Shown in pieces: positions 1 through 9,800 of a DNA stretch of 64,000 nt. Within the stretch, counting starts at the first letter, position 1; each line of letters starts with the position of its first letter. Under the pieces are notes generated by a model. That model was not told the origin of the DNA and made no database searches. It worked only from the letters and a program-made list of their open reading frames with translations. The position numbers and the translations under genes were made by a program. The stretch is from Mycosarcoma maydis (Eukaryota; Basidiomycota; Ustilaginomycetes; Ustilaginales). Where the stretch lies: NCBI RefSeq assembly GCF_000328475.2, contig NC_026493.1, positions 434,001 to 498,000 on the forward strand. The letters run 5' to 3'.

Positions 1-2328
1 AGACTCGGCTCGGCTTCCTTCTCGCGCTCTAAATCCGACTCGCACCTCCTCTTTTCCCAAAGGCAGCAAGAGCAAGACAAGCAGAACAGACCCATGTTTC
101 CACGTACCATCCCACTCCACGGCACGCTTCAGACGCTCACTTGTGCCTTGTGCAACCACAAGCTCATGCTTGGCAACACGGTCCATCATAAGGCCGATCA
201 CCGAGACATGTCGCCTTTCTCGCGCGAAGGCTCGGCCTCTCTTGGCCACGAGGAGAGCAAGCACGCCATGGAGCTGCTCCAGAATGGCGAGGCGGTTCCT
301 TGCCCACGATGCCAGACCGCCGACGAAGTTCGTACAAGCAATGGTATGCGCTCGCGAGGTGTAGGAAGAATGAAGGTCGACATTGTACTCTATGGAGGAC
401 AGAACGAGGGCGCAGAACGCGTCGGTCAGTGCCTTCAGAGGGACATTCTCGGTCTCCGAGACCCAAACGAGCCACCTGTGCCCGAGTCTGCCGCGGAGAC
501 GCGCGCTCGTGAACGCAGAGAAGCTAAAGAAGCTGCCAAACTCAAACTAGAGATACAACAGCAGCAGCAGATGGAGCTCAAGCAAGAGCGAGAGAGGGCA
601 CAAGCCGATTTGAGCGTCGACTCAGAAGGCATGGTTGATTCCGAGCTTGGCACCTTGATGCCCGCCGAGGACTCCAAGGACGACATTCTGGCCAGGGCTT
701 TCGCAGAGGAGGGGGATGGTGACCACAGCGTACCCAGCAATGCGCAATCGGCCAGGAGCATCACCAACACAGAACGCGTCACGGCGGCCAAGAAGAAAGC
801 CACACGACCGCCTAGGTTGAAGCCACTGCCCCCAGATCTTCTCATCGTAGCCGGTACCAGTCTCAAGGTTCCAGGAACCAAACGAATCGTCCGAGAGTTT
901 GCCAAAGCTTGTCACGCACAAGATGAGTGGCTCATCTATTCTTCCGAGGACGAGGATGAGAGCAGCACAGCCGAGGATGGTTCGGGCAAAAAGGCAAAAG
1001 CAACCCGTAACGAGCCAAACAAAGATCGTCGCTCCAATGGTCCAGCAGATAAGCTCGACGTGGACGAGGGTGAAGTGGATGAGGATGAGGAGCCCGAGAT
1101 CCACAATCCTAACTGTCCCATCCGTACCATTCTGTTCAACTACGACTTTCCGAACCCGGCTCGCGAGTGGGAGGATGTGTTTGACGTATGGATCCAGGGC
1201 GACCTTCAGCGTGCAGCGCTCTCATTGTTTCCTCGCAAAAAGGTGGACGACGATGCTCCTGCTGAGGCCAAAGCCATCGAGCAGATCGTTGGCAGCCATA
1301 CATGGGACAAGTTCAAGGACTATCTTGAGGAACAGAGAAAGCTCGCCAAGAAGGAAAAAAAGAAAGCCACTGTGGCATCCTCTTGCATCGCCAATCCAGG
1401 CAATCGCAAGGGCAAGATGGGGAGGACCATGTCGGCTGCCGCCAAAATGGAAGGCGTTGGTGTCGCTTCTTGCACCGATTCGACCCCAACTCTTGCAGCA
1501 ACTTTGTTACAGACACAATCGGGCAAGGCGGCGGCGGCGGCGGCGGCGGCGGCAGCGAGGTCAAAAGCAGCAAAAGCGAGGAGTCGGTCAGAGTCGCCAG
1601 CCAAGAAACGTGCTGGTACCACCGCCAACAGTGGTGCCAAGCGCACTCTGACTGGCGCAAACGGCCAAGGACTCAGACGTAGCAACAGCAAAACGAGCAA
1701 TCCTTTTCTCGCGGCTGCTACATCCAACGCTGATGTCGAGATCATCAATATTTCAGACGACGACGAGGAAATCAACGAGGAGGAGCGATCCGGACGCTCG
1801 CAAAGCAAACAGCGTGACGGCGGCACATGGAACAAGAGGAGAAAAGAGCAGCTATCGGCGGTGACGGAGGTGGAATCCGATGCGACCATCGAGATCATCA
1901 CGATTTCGGAGGATGATGACGAGAGTCTGCAGCGCTCGCAGGGAAAAGAGCGTGACGGTGGCACATTCAAGAGGAGGAAGGAGCAGCTGCCATCGTCGTG
2001 TCGAAAAACAGGGATGGCTGCTCCTCGTTTCAAAACTCGTAGCTTGTCGCGAAGCGTCAACATGCCTGAATCGCAGAGTTCGCAGCAACAGCTGATGGTG
2101 CTCTCCGAGAATGCAGCCGTCGGCAATCGAACCACCAGACTCAACGTCAAGGATGTCGCGGTAGGTGTCAAATCTTTGACAGTCTATGGCGCCATTTCAA
2201 CAGCCGCGTCAGTCAAAGGCAGGCCTCAACGAAGCCTTGCGATCAGTGCGGCAGCAGCAACGACTCCAGCGGGAGCGCGAAGTATGAGCTGGACTAGAAC
2301 TCAGAGCGAGACGGCTGCTTGTCTTTGA
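1..2328 (+). CDS. Sir2-family NAD-dependent protein deacetylase, Hst3/Hst4-like (5' end outside window)
   Basis: The reading frame is open from base 1, so the ATG at 94 is internal and the N-terminal half (NAD-binding GAG motif, first part of the Rossmann fold) lies upstream of the window. Visible sirtuin features, numbered from base 1: catalytic His at about residue 40 in PLHGTL; zinc-ribbon Cys pairs at about 48/51 (CALC) and 101/104 (CPRC); KVDIVLYGG; and the NAD-binding LLIVAGTSLKVPG at 838-876. A charged, partly coiled insertion of about 130 residues separates the zinc ribbon from the last Rossmann strand. The C-terminal 400 or so residues are disordered and Ser/Lys-rich, with a poly-Ala run near 1530-1556 and a duplicated acidic/hydrophobic module at 1738-1989. 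Known of the family: Hst3/Hst4 proteins deacetylate histone H3 (H3K56) in the nucleus. The subfamily call is inference from the LHGTL-xLxC context and the long tail; the sirtuin call is firm. Confidence 0.85.
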   Translation, partial: RLGSASFSRSKSDSHLLFSQRQQEQDKQNRPMFPRTIPLHGTLQTLTCALCNHKLMLGNTVHHKADHRDMSPFSREGSASLGHEESKHAMELLQNGEAVPCPRCQTADEVRTSNGMRSRGVGRMKVDIVLYGGQNEGAERVGQCLQRDILGLRDPNEPPVPESAAETRARERREAKEAAKLKLEIQQQQQMELKQERERAQADLSVDSEGMVDSELGTLMPAEDSKDDILARAFAEEGDGDHSVPSNAQSARSITNTERVTAAKKKATRPPRLKPLPPDLLIVAGTSLKVPGTKRIVREFAKACHAQDEWLIYSSEDEDESSTAEDGSGKKAKATRNEPNKDRRSNGPADKLDVDEGEVDEDEEPEIHNPNCPIRTILFNYDFPNPAREWEDVFDVWIQGDLQRAALSLFPRKKVDDDAPAEAKAIEQIVGSHTWDKFKDYLEEQRKLAKKEKKKATVASSCIANPGNRKGKMGRTMSAAAKMEGVGVASCTDSTPTLAATLLQTQSGKAAAAAAAAAARSKAAKARSRSESPAKKRAGTTANSGAKRTLTGANGQGLRRSNSKTSNPFLAAATSNADVEIINISDDDEEINEEERSGRSQSKQRDGGTWNKRRKEQLSAVTEVESDATIEIITISEDDDESLQRSQGKERDGGTFKRRKEQLPSSCRKTGMAAPRFKTRSLSRSVNMPESQSSQQQLMVLSENAAVGNRTTRLNVKDVAVGVKSLTVYGAISTAASVKGRPQRSLAISAAAATTPAGARSMSWTRTQSETAACL

Positions 2329-2769
2329 GCGCATATAGTGCGGAATGTATGCATGATGTGTGTTCGATGGGCTTTCTGCCGGCCTGCTTGTGCGTCTGTA
2401 CGAAACAGATACCTGAACGGATGAGGTGAGATGGGCGAGTTCTGAGCAGAGTCGATGCTATTCCAAGGAGGATTAACGATTCACGATTCGTGCACGGTGC
2501 GTCGTGAATCATCACAATTCCGAATCACGAAATGTGGAGTCGTCGAGTGGAGAAATCCACGCGAAAAAAGGGTGCGATTAATCAGTCGACGTTAGGTTGA
2601 GAAAAACAAGCCGAATCACGAATCGTGAATCACGAATGGGGAAACACTCGTCCCTCACGATTCGTGATTGCGCTTATCAAGGCGCGATGGAGCTCGGTTT
2701 GCACGTAAACCTCATCTAGCGCCACACGATACACTGACGAGAGTATTGCATCTGCGCCAATCGCAGAGT
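2329..2769. other. Intergenic region with TCACGA dyads
   Basis: This is the spacer between the sirtuin stop and the SelW-like start. It holds no gene that I can support. It contains several copies of the TCACGA/TCGTGA motif, including two inverted pairs with a one-base centre at 2616-2628 and 2655-2667. The second lies about 100 bp upstream of the next start codon. Confidence 0.7.
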
Positions 2770-3424
2770 ATGGACGCATCCAAGAGTGCGGCATTGGCGG
2801 GGGGATCGGAGTTGCCAGCGGCAGGAGGGGCGATGCGGACGGACCAGGCGGTCGGTGGCGAGGTGTGCGTTGACTGTCAACCGGACGCCAGTGGCTCTAC
2901 GGATGCTGTTGGGGTGAGCACGTTCAACGCCGAGGAAAAGCAAGACCTGATGGATGCGAGCACGTTCATCCCGCCACTCGACCACTCTAATCTTCCTACT
3001 CCACTGGTGGTTGTCGAGGTACGTTGATCTTGAGCCTAGTCTCAACCGTGAACGCGCAACGTCCAATGTCCAAAGCTGACCCCTCTCCGGTGTACAACAG
3101 TACTGCCAACGATGCAAATTCGGGCTGCGCGCCAACTGGATTTCGCAAGAACTACTGTCCACATTTGCTCCGCAACCCGCTTCGCATACCGGCGCATCCG
3201 CCAACATCGCTTCAGTCATGTTGGTCCCCAAGGTCGACCCTCCGTCCGCCGGCAGATTCCGAGTCTGGTTCCTAGCGCCCGCACTCCAGTCCAACCACCC
3301 CGGCTTGCAGCTCGTCTGGGATCGCAAAGTTCACGCCGGTTTCCCAGAGATGAAGGTCTTGAAGCAGAAAGTGCGCGACTTGATCAATCCCAATTTCGAC
3401 TTAGGACACAGCGATACGAAATGA
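2770..3424 (+). CDS. SelT/SelW/SelH (Rdx)-family thioredoxin-like CxxC protein
   Basis: Two exons, 2770-3018 and 3101-3424. The 82-nt intron (GTACGT donor, CAG acceptor) is phase 0 and joins VVVE to YCQRCKF. The product is 190 aa. The first 80 residues are a low-complexity lead. The Rdx domain follows: beta strand, then redox motif CQRC (Cys in place of the animal selenocysteine), a helix ending ISQELLSTF, and the family hallmark near the C-terminus (LVWDRK, then GFPEMKVLKQKVRDLINP). Known of the family: small thioredoxin-fold proteins with a presumed redox role, often Cys-only in fungi. I chose the ATG at 2770 because the longer frame upstream opens only with TTG. The gene converges on the TMEM135-like gene, 138 bp away. 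Exact substrate unknown. Confidence 0.85.
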
Positions 3425-3451
3425 ATACCCTGCTTACCTTCCTACCCAGCT

Positions 3452-3476
3452 ACACACACACACACACACACACACA
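3452..3476. repeat. (AC)n dinucleotide microsatellite
   Basis: About 12 copies of AC/CA lie just 3' of the SelW-like gene, in the convergent spacer with the TMEM135-like gene. Confidence 0.9.
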
Positions 3477-3562
3477 GAGTGCCGCGGCGGTTGAAGAAAA
3501 TGACCATTGGCAGCACAAGATATAGCACGCCTGAGATGCGATGGTGAGTGACTCTGGTACGC

Positions 3563-5869
3563 TCACATGGCACTCCTAGCGTAATTCCTCCTGGGTGCCT
3601 GTACGCCCTTCTTCTTGGTCACCCAACCCATGGCGCTCGTGATGCCTCGCAACAGATCCGGCCTGTACCTTGCCGCGCACACCACCACACCCACGCTCGC
3701 GCCAAACGTCATCCTCTCGGCCCACAGCGCCGTCTGTTGTCCCTCGGACAGCCAGCCTGGCTTGGCACTCTCCACCATGGCGAACAGCGCCCTCGGTGCC
3801 ACATAGAGAGCCATCTCGGCACGCTTGCGCTTCTCCTCGATAAAGATGCTGAAGCCACAAGCGATGCTGCCGATAGCTGGGCCTATGCCCGCATCCCAAA
3901 AGTTGAATGGTACCCCAGGGAACAGACGAGGTAACACCACCGACCGCGCCAGACAGATTGGAAACCAGTTGCCCACAATGTAGGTCGCCAGGAACGCCGC
4001 CGATCGCGCTGCACCGGTGACCACTTTGAGCAGATTGGCGAGCGGTTCACGCATGAATCCGCTTGGATTGAAGAGCAGCCGCGGTAGCAGGTGCACGGGC
4101 AGGTAGATGGCCATGCTCATTCTCCATCCTCGAATCCAACGGTAGAGCGCATTCTTGTAGCAGTTTCCACCGCCAGTTCCACAATGCACCAGCTCGCACG
4201 GCATACCACCCATCTCTCCCCTACCCCTCGGACCTGTCGCTCCATGCAGTACGAACCCTTGACTGCTCTGATCCGCATTCTTGGCCCTAGCCTCTTGGAT
4301 CATCGCCTTGGCCTCGGCCGCCGTGTTGGGCAACCGGGTGGGATCACCCCATTCGTACGGATGCCCCAAAGCCTCGGATAGACTGCCCAACAAGTGTACG
4401 CTCTCTGGCGTCATGGCTTTGCTCTGGTAGTTCCATACCAGCGGCTTGCTGTTTCGGATGCATCGGAGCGCCAGCAGCAGTCTCTCGTCCATGGTAGCTA
4501 GGTTGGTGATCCACTTGACATAGGTAGGCGGCAAGCGTTCCGGGTGGTAGAACCACGCCCACATGATCTGCGCGCAACAGACGACAAAGATGAGTCCTTC
4601 CGCTTGGTTGGCTGCTCCTGAAGCCAGGCACGAGAGAAGCGTGCGCGACGAGGGCTGAGCAGCAGATGCATTGAGACGAGCTTTGTGCGGCGAAGCAGGA
4701 GCGGCCAGCGCGCGGACGAGCGTGTCCATTCCTCGGACTAGCGCAAAGAGAGTGAGGTCGATCGTGGGACTCGGCCGACCCAGTGCGGGTTTTCGACGGC
4801 TCTTGTTGGCATTACCCAGCGAAGGCGACGCAAATTGTGGGGCAAATGGCTGAGTGGGTGAAGCGGGTGGAGCTACCGCTTGGTCCGGCTCTGCCGGCTC
4901 TGCTGCCGAGGACGAGAGCTTGGGGAGCGGTTGGCGCGTCGCCAAGGGAGAAGTGGGATTTGGATCGTATCTTCCATCGGGACTGGCGCCTCCACCGCTC
5001 AAATTGGCACCAGCAGCCAGGGACAGTTGCGGACTTGGCGTTCCCGGAATGGTCAAACTGGTCAACCTGCTCAAGAAATGGCCTGCAGGAGCCAGACTAG
5101 CTATTCTCGGCATCGCGCCGCCAGCGCTTCTTCTTCCCAAAAAGCCCAAGCTACTGGGTCTCAAACTCCTCGGAATCCAGCTAGGTGTTGTATCGATGGT
5201 CAACATGGGGGGCACGCCTGTGGACGCTGCTGCTGCGGCGGCGGCGGAAGAGGCATTTTTGTTGTGCAATGCGGCTGCGCTCTGGTGTTGAAGCATCATC
5301 ATGGCTAGTGCTGAGCTGAGCGACGAGGCGACAAAGGTCGAGCTGATGCGTGCGTAGGATAGAGCTCGGAGCGTGTGTGCTTGCGACGAGCAAGGCGAGG
5401 CGAGTTTGAGCGCGTAGTATTTTGCGATGGGCCACCAAACGAGCATCTCGGAGATGCGCCAACCTGCCATTGCGAGGAAGCAGCTGATGGCCATTCCATT
5501 GGGACCGAGAGCTGCGACCAACGCTCTGCCGATGGCTTGCAGCAGTGTAGGCAAACGATAGAGGCTGGAGAGGATGGGTTTGACGGAATCAAGCACATGT
5601 CGTCGCTTGTGAGGCAAGTGGTGGAGCTCGCCAGACTCCTTGGCAATACGACGTTCCTCGAGTAGACGCTTTTCGGACGCGCGGATGCGTTTGAGTTCGG
5701 TCGTGATAAACCTGATGAGCGCCTTGAGGATGGCGGGGAGGATGTCCATGATGTAGCCGAGCGCATACGCCTTGATCGCCGGAAGAAAAAGCGATTCGAG
5801 CTGATCGCGAGCCACGATGCGCGCAGGCGTCGAGGCTGCGCCGCCCCGCAAGGTGGAAGCGACGGCCAT
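3563..5869 (-). CDS. TMEM135-like multi-pass membrane protein
   Basis: A single exon of 768 aa whose ATG is at 5869. The C-terminal third resembles the fungal TMEM135 family: a Cys-rich segment (PCELVHCGTGGGNC), then WRMSMAIYLPVHLLPRLLF, several hydrophobic helices, and the signature IEEKRKRAEMALYVAPRAL followed by a final small-residue helix. The N-terminal part has a basic amphipathic stretch and hydrophobic helices near residues 115-150. A Ser/Pro/Ala-rich insertion (about residues 195-400) makes it much longer than the animal protein. Known of the family: animal TMEM135 is linked to mitochondrial dynamics and peroxisomes; the fungal members are poorly described. I infer an organelle membrane location. 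The family call rests on pattern recognition; a profile search against TMEM135 would settle it. Confidence 0.65.
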   Translation of the reverse strand: MAVASTLRGGAASTPARIVARDQLESLFLPAIKAYALGYIMDILPAILKALIRFITTELKRIRASEKRLLEERRIAKESGELHHLPHKRRHVLDSVKPILSSLYRLPTLLQAIGRALVAALGPNGMAISCFLAMAGWRISEMLVWWPIAKYYALKLASPCSSQAHTLRALSYARISSTFVASSLSSALAMMMLQHQSAAALHNKNASSAAAAAAASTGVPPMLTIDTTPSWIPRSLRPSSLGFLGRRSAGGAMPRIASLAPAGHFLSRLTSLTIPGTPSPQLSLAAGANLSGGGASPDGRYDPNPTSPLATRQPLPKLSSSAAEPAEPDQAVAPPASPTQPFAPQFASPSLGNANKSRRKPALGRPSPTIDLTLFALVRGMDTLVRALAAPASPHKARLNASAAQPSSRTLLSCLASGAANQAEGLIFVVCCAQIMWAWFYHPERLPPTYVKWITNLATMDERLLLALRCIRNSKPLVWNYQSKAMTPESVHLLGSLSEALGHPYEWGDPTRLPNTAAEAKAMIQEARAKNADQSSQGFVLHGATGPRGRGEMGGMPCELVHCGTGGGNCYKNALYRWIRGWRMSMAIYLPVHLLPRLLFNPSGFMREPLANLLKVVTGAARSAAFLATYIVGNWFPICLARSVVLPRLFPGVPFNFWDAGIGPAIGSIACGFSIFIEEKRKRAEMALYVAPRALFAMVESAKPGWLSEGQQTALWAERMTFGASVGVVVCAARYRPDLLRGITSAMGWVTKKKGVQAPRRNYARSAM

Positions 5870-6133
5870 GGTGAGTGTGTATGTGTGGGAATTTGAGTTG
5901 GTGGTGGTGGTAGTGACCGAGCGAAGCGAGCTTGTTGATCACGCTCAGCAGCAGTCACAGAGTGGGAGAGTGTGTAGGTACAGCGTGAGTACCGTGGACT
6001 GCTGGCGGCTATGGCTTTCAACCGTGAAATTGGCTGCAGGCGTGCTGTCATACGTGATAAGCGTGCAGCTATGCATGCCAAACTCACACACGACAAGTTC
6101 ACTGTCCCGCGCCGTGTACTGTGTGCAAAGCAG

Positions 6134-6161
6134 CCCCGAATCCCGAATCCCGAATCCCGAA
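6134..6161. repeat. Heptamer array (TCCCGAA)4
   Basis: Four tandem 7-bp units, the first with C for T. The unit differs from the neighbouring AATCACG array by one base (AATCCCG). Confidence 0.95.
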
Positions 6162-6230
6162 TTGCAAATCGGCACAGGAAGCACGGAACGGGCAACACGC
6201 TCGTGGCTTCAGCTTCAAAGCCACGCCAAT

Positions 6231-6290
6231 AATCACGAATCACGAATCACGAATCACGAATCACGAATCACGAATCACGAATCACGAATC
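6231..6290. repeat. Heptamer array (AATCACG)8.6
   Basis: Eight perfect 7-bp units plus AATC. It is the longest perfect heptamer array in the window and lies about 360 bp upstream of the TMEM135-like start codon. Confidence 0.97.
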
Positions 6291-6657
6291 GCAATCGTGA
6301 ATCCCAATCCCGGCTACCAAAGCTAATAATAAATCACGAATTAGTTAGCGGGAACATGCACAAAGTGAGACACGAGAATCTTCTTGGTGCTTGCATTCAC
6401 CAATTCACGATTCACAATTCGTGCATTTATGAATTATTGTGTACTGTGTACTTTGAGTGGTGAATGGTGAATCGAAGCGCACATGTACAGTCGCGAGTCT
6501 GTACCGTACACTTTGGCTTGACTCAACTGTGATCGACTGCGCTTGGATGCGCGCCAGCTTGCTGGTTCTTGGCGGTGCTCCTTTGTGTTTTGCGTAGGAC
6601 CCTTGCTATCGCTTCAAGCTGCGCGGCTGCGCGACATTCACCGCAAAGCTGATCAAC

Positions 6658-6682
6658 AATCGTGAATCGTGAATCGTGAATC
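6658..6682. repeat. Heptamer array (AATCGTG)3.6
   Basis: Three units plus AATC. The unit carries TCGTGA, the reverse complement of the TCACGA core of the 6231-6290 array, so this array has the opposite orientation. Confidence 0.9.
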
Positions 6683-6807
6683 AGACCAGACAAATCTGGA
6701 TCTGGCCATGCGAAAACAGCTGGTCTCGCTCGCTGCTGAACTCAACACTTTTCGACATGATGCTCGTTCGCGATAACAATGCGCTTACCCACATTCGGGA
6801 TTCGTGA

Positions 6808-9800
6808 TTATGCTCGCGACTGTGATGCTCTTGTTGAAGCGCGTTGGACCAATGAATCGTCCTCATCCACCACTGTGAACTGGTGCCTAGCCACCATCAC
6901 GGCAACGCGCTTGATTCGGCTCTTTCTCCTCTTCTTGACCGGCTTGTGCAGCAACCTCTTGCCGACCGGAGAAGAGCTCGCGATATCGGCGAGACGGTCT
7001 CGAGCTTCGCGTTTCGGTGAATCGGCGTGATCCAAGCGCAACAACTTGTCCGTGTTCAGCTTGGCTCGGGCTGCGTTGAGCATGCTGCGTTGGGTCGAGC
7101 GTGGGCTGACAAGCTCAAAGCTCTGACTCGTATTGCCTGGAGCGTCGAGCGATAGATGGAGGGGAGAAGAGGACCAAATTCCCTCGTTTAGACCGAGCTC
7201 ACCGAGACGTCGCATGGCCGATTCAGGCGAGGCTTGCAACTCGCTTGGCGGTTGGCTTGCCGATGAGCTAAAGAAGCTTCGAGTCGTCATTCGGTTGGTG
7301 GCAGCTGCTGCGCTCGTATCGTGCGACGCTCGACGTTGCGCTGCCACTCGGCGTCGATTGGTGCTCCTTGGCGTGACAAAAGGTAGCGGCTTCTCTTCAA
7401 CTCGTCCCCCTTGTTGAGCTTGAGCGCGTTCGTCTACGCCATCGTCTATCGAATCAGTCGACCGCGTCACGTCCCCGCACCAGCTCCCTACCGCCTCTTC
7501 CTCCTGCGCTCTACAGCCCAATGATATCGGCAAGCCCAAATGTACACGCTCCTCATCCACCGTACTTTCGGCGCTCTCGCGATTCGACTTGCTCGAACTG
7601 GCTCCACTGTTGGCTCTGAAACTTGATGCGCGCAGCGTCGTCGCTACTTCGGTCACCTCGTCAATCCGAGATAGAGTCTTATGCGGAAATAACACCTCGT
7701 GCTCAAGAAGCAGTTTCTTCACGCGTTGTTCTTCCGCTTCGCGTTGTTGCAACAATGTTTCCCGAGATGTCCTTGACTCGACATGTTCCACTGTCAGCTC
7801 GCCTTCGGCTTCTTCCTCTAGCACTGTATCGAGGAATGGTGCGCGCGCGACGATGCGTCTCGTGTCGAACCCCATCAGTTGTGCATCCTCCAGATCGACA
7901 GCTTCGTACATGTGGTCCCGGCTGAGTGGCGCCTCTGAGTGCAGGTCGGAGCTGTGCGATCGATCCCAAATCTCGTTGACTGTTACATCGGCCAGATCGA
8001 CCTCATCGAGCAAAGAGTCGTGTGCACTCAGTGGATGCAGTGGGCTGGCTTGATCAGCGTCGGGCGCGCCTGTCGAGGTGTTGGATATGCACGAATACGA
8101 GTCGACGGGATCCTCGAGCATCTCCTCGATTGTATCGCCACATTCAGCATCCGACATATCCATAATCGAGTCTGCGCGCGACGCATTCCGTCTATGCGTC
8201 TTGTTTGTGCCGTCCAGCATCACGCTCGGAGACGTACCACTCGCTTGATCGACCAAGCCCCTCCGGCTCGTCTCACAAGCCGACGGCGATGCCGTAAAGC
8301 TGTATTCCATCAAAGACCTACACGTCCCCGAGCTCGTCGACGGCGAGCTATCCACCGCATCCCGCTTCCTCAGCATGCTCAACTCGATCCCGAACGCCGA
8401 AGCGAAGGTTCGACTGCGCATCTTTTTCACCTGCGGCGACTCGCCAGTGCAAGATGCGACACTGCTTGTGCGTCGCAGCGATCGGATACGACTCGAGATG
8501 CTCGACAACGATAGTGTGCTTGATGTAGATGCGTTGCGTGCTAGATCGGTTTGAGCCGAGTGTGCCATTGAATCGTCTGGCTCTGCAAGCGCATCAGTTG
8601 CATCGACTGTAGCGCTGCGATGCGACGACAAGCACGTACGTGAGCCGAGTTGGGACGTGGCGGTGCAGAACTCCGAGGTTTCGTTGGAATGAATGATGAT
8701 TGTCTGGTCTCGCGAGTTGGCCGAATCCAATCCTCTGACGTGGTGAGCTGCGATGGATTCGTATCCTTTGGAGGATTGATTGGCGCTCGCACTCAACGCT
8801 CCACCGGCTTGGTTGTTGCAGGTATCCGTGCGTGCATTGCCACGCACCATGTCCATGATCTCGGAAAAAAGTCTCGAAGCACTGTGACTGGTGCGCATGC
8901 TGTGCGAATCGTGGCTGCAAGAAAATCCTCGAGACGGCGTGCATTCTGGACTCACCTGAATACACGTATGGGTGGAGTCGGATGCAGCGAGCTGGCGTTT
9001 GGTCGGAGACGCTAGCTCGGCGTGGTCGTATAGCGCTTCCTCGTCAGGTCGCAGACGTGCACTCCCAGGTGTATCGTCCATATCGAGGATCACATCGGTC
9101 AGTGGCGCGTCAGCACTTGCCCGCGATGCAAAGCTGGGTCCATCGCTTCGTCCGTCGCGCTCCAAAGTGCAGAGCCACGTCGTCAACGAAGCAGTCTGCG
9201 CTTCTTGCACAGCGTCTTGTGAAGTAAAGCATGTTTGCTCGCTATCACACGTTTCTTGTCCCTCAACATGCGGTAAGTGCAATAACTCTCCCGCTGATTC
9301 CGACACGGCGGTACGGAAGTTGGACTTGATTGCTCTGCCAGTGCGCGCATTCAGGCGTCCGGATCGGTGCTGGAGCCCATTCGGAAGAACCTCGAGCTTC
9401 GGTTTTGGATTGAGCATCAAATTGAGGCCGCGCACGAAACTGCTTCGCGGCGCGACGACCCGATCGCCACTCACTCTACCCGCCGTCCAATGCTTGGACA
9501 GATACGGGACGCTTCTCGCCGACGAGATGCTCTGACGATGCTTGGCTGCAAATGCAAATGCAAATGCGCTCGAGCTCGATCGCGCGCCCGTGTCGAGATC
9601 AAGATGGCCGTAGCCGTTTAGCTCTGACTCGAGTGGGCACGAATGCGAGCGCAAGTGCGATCGACGATTTCGAATGCATTGTGGCGTGTCGATCACCATG
9701 ACCGCCGACGCTGACGACGACGAGGTCGAGGTGCGTGTGCTAGCAGCTGCATTGTTAATTTCAGCTACTTGTGCTCGTGTCACGTCGCAGTGCTCCGGAT

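Larger units (their letters stand above)
5870..6807. other. Intergenic region rich in heptamer arrays
   Basis: This 938-bp spacer holds no supportable gene. It contains the two densest heptamer arrays of the 5' half of the window (6134-6161 and 6231-6290), a third at 6658-6682, and scattered TCACGA-type motifs. It lies between the start of the TMEM135-like gene and the 3' end of the 7-TM gene. Confidence 0.7.

Noticed and set aside
1320..2171. 283-aa minus-strand frame opposite the sirtuin tail
   Set aside because: Ser/Leu-rich shadow of the plus-strand coding sequence; no domain, and the plus strand carries clear sirtuin motifs.
6231..6290. CRISPR-like or telomeric repeat array
   Set aside because: A 7-bp unit without spacers is not CRISPR, and the unit is not a TTAGGG-type telomere repeat; the organism is a eukaryote.
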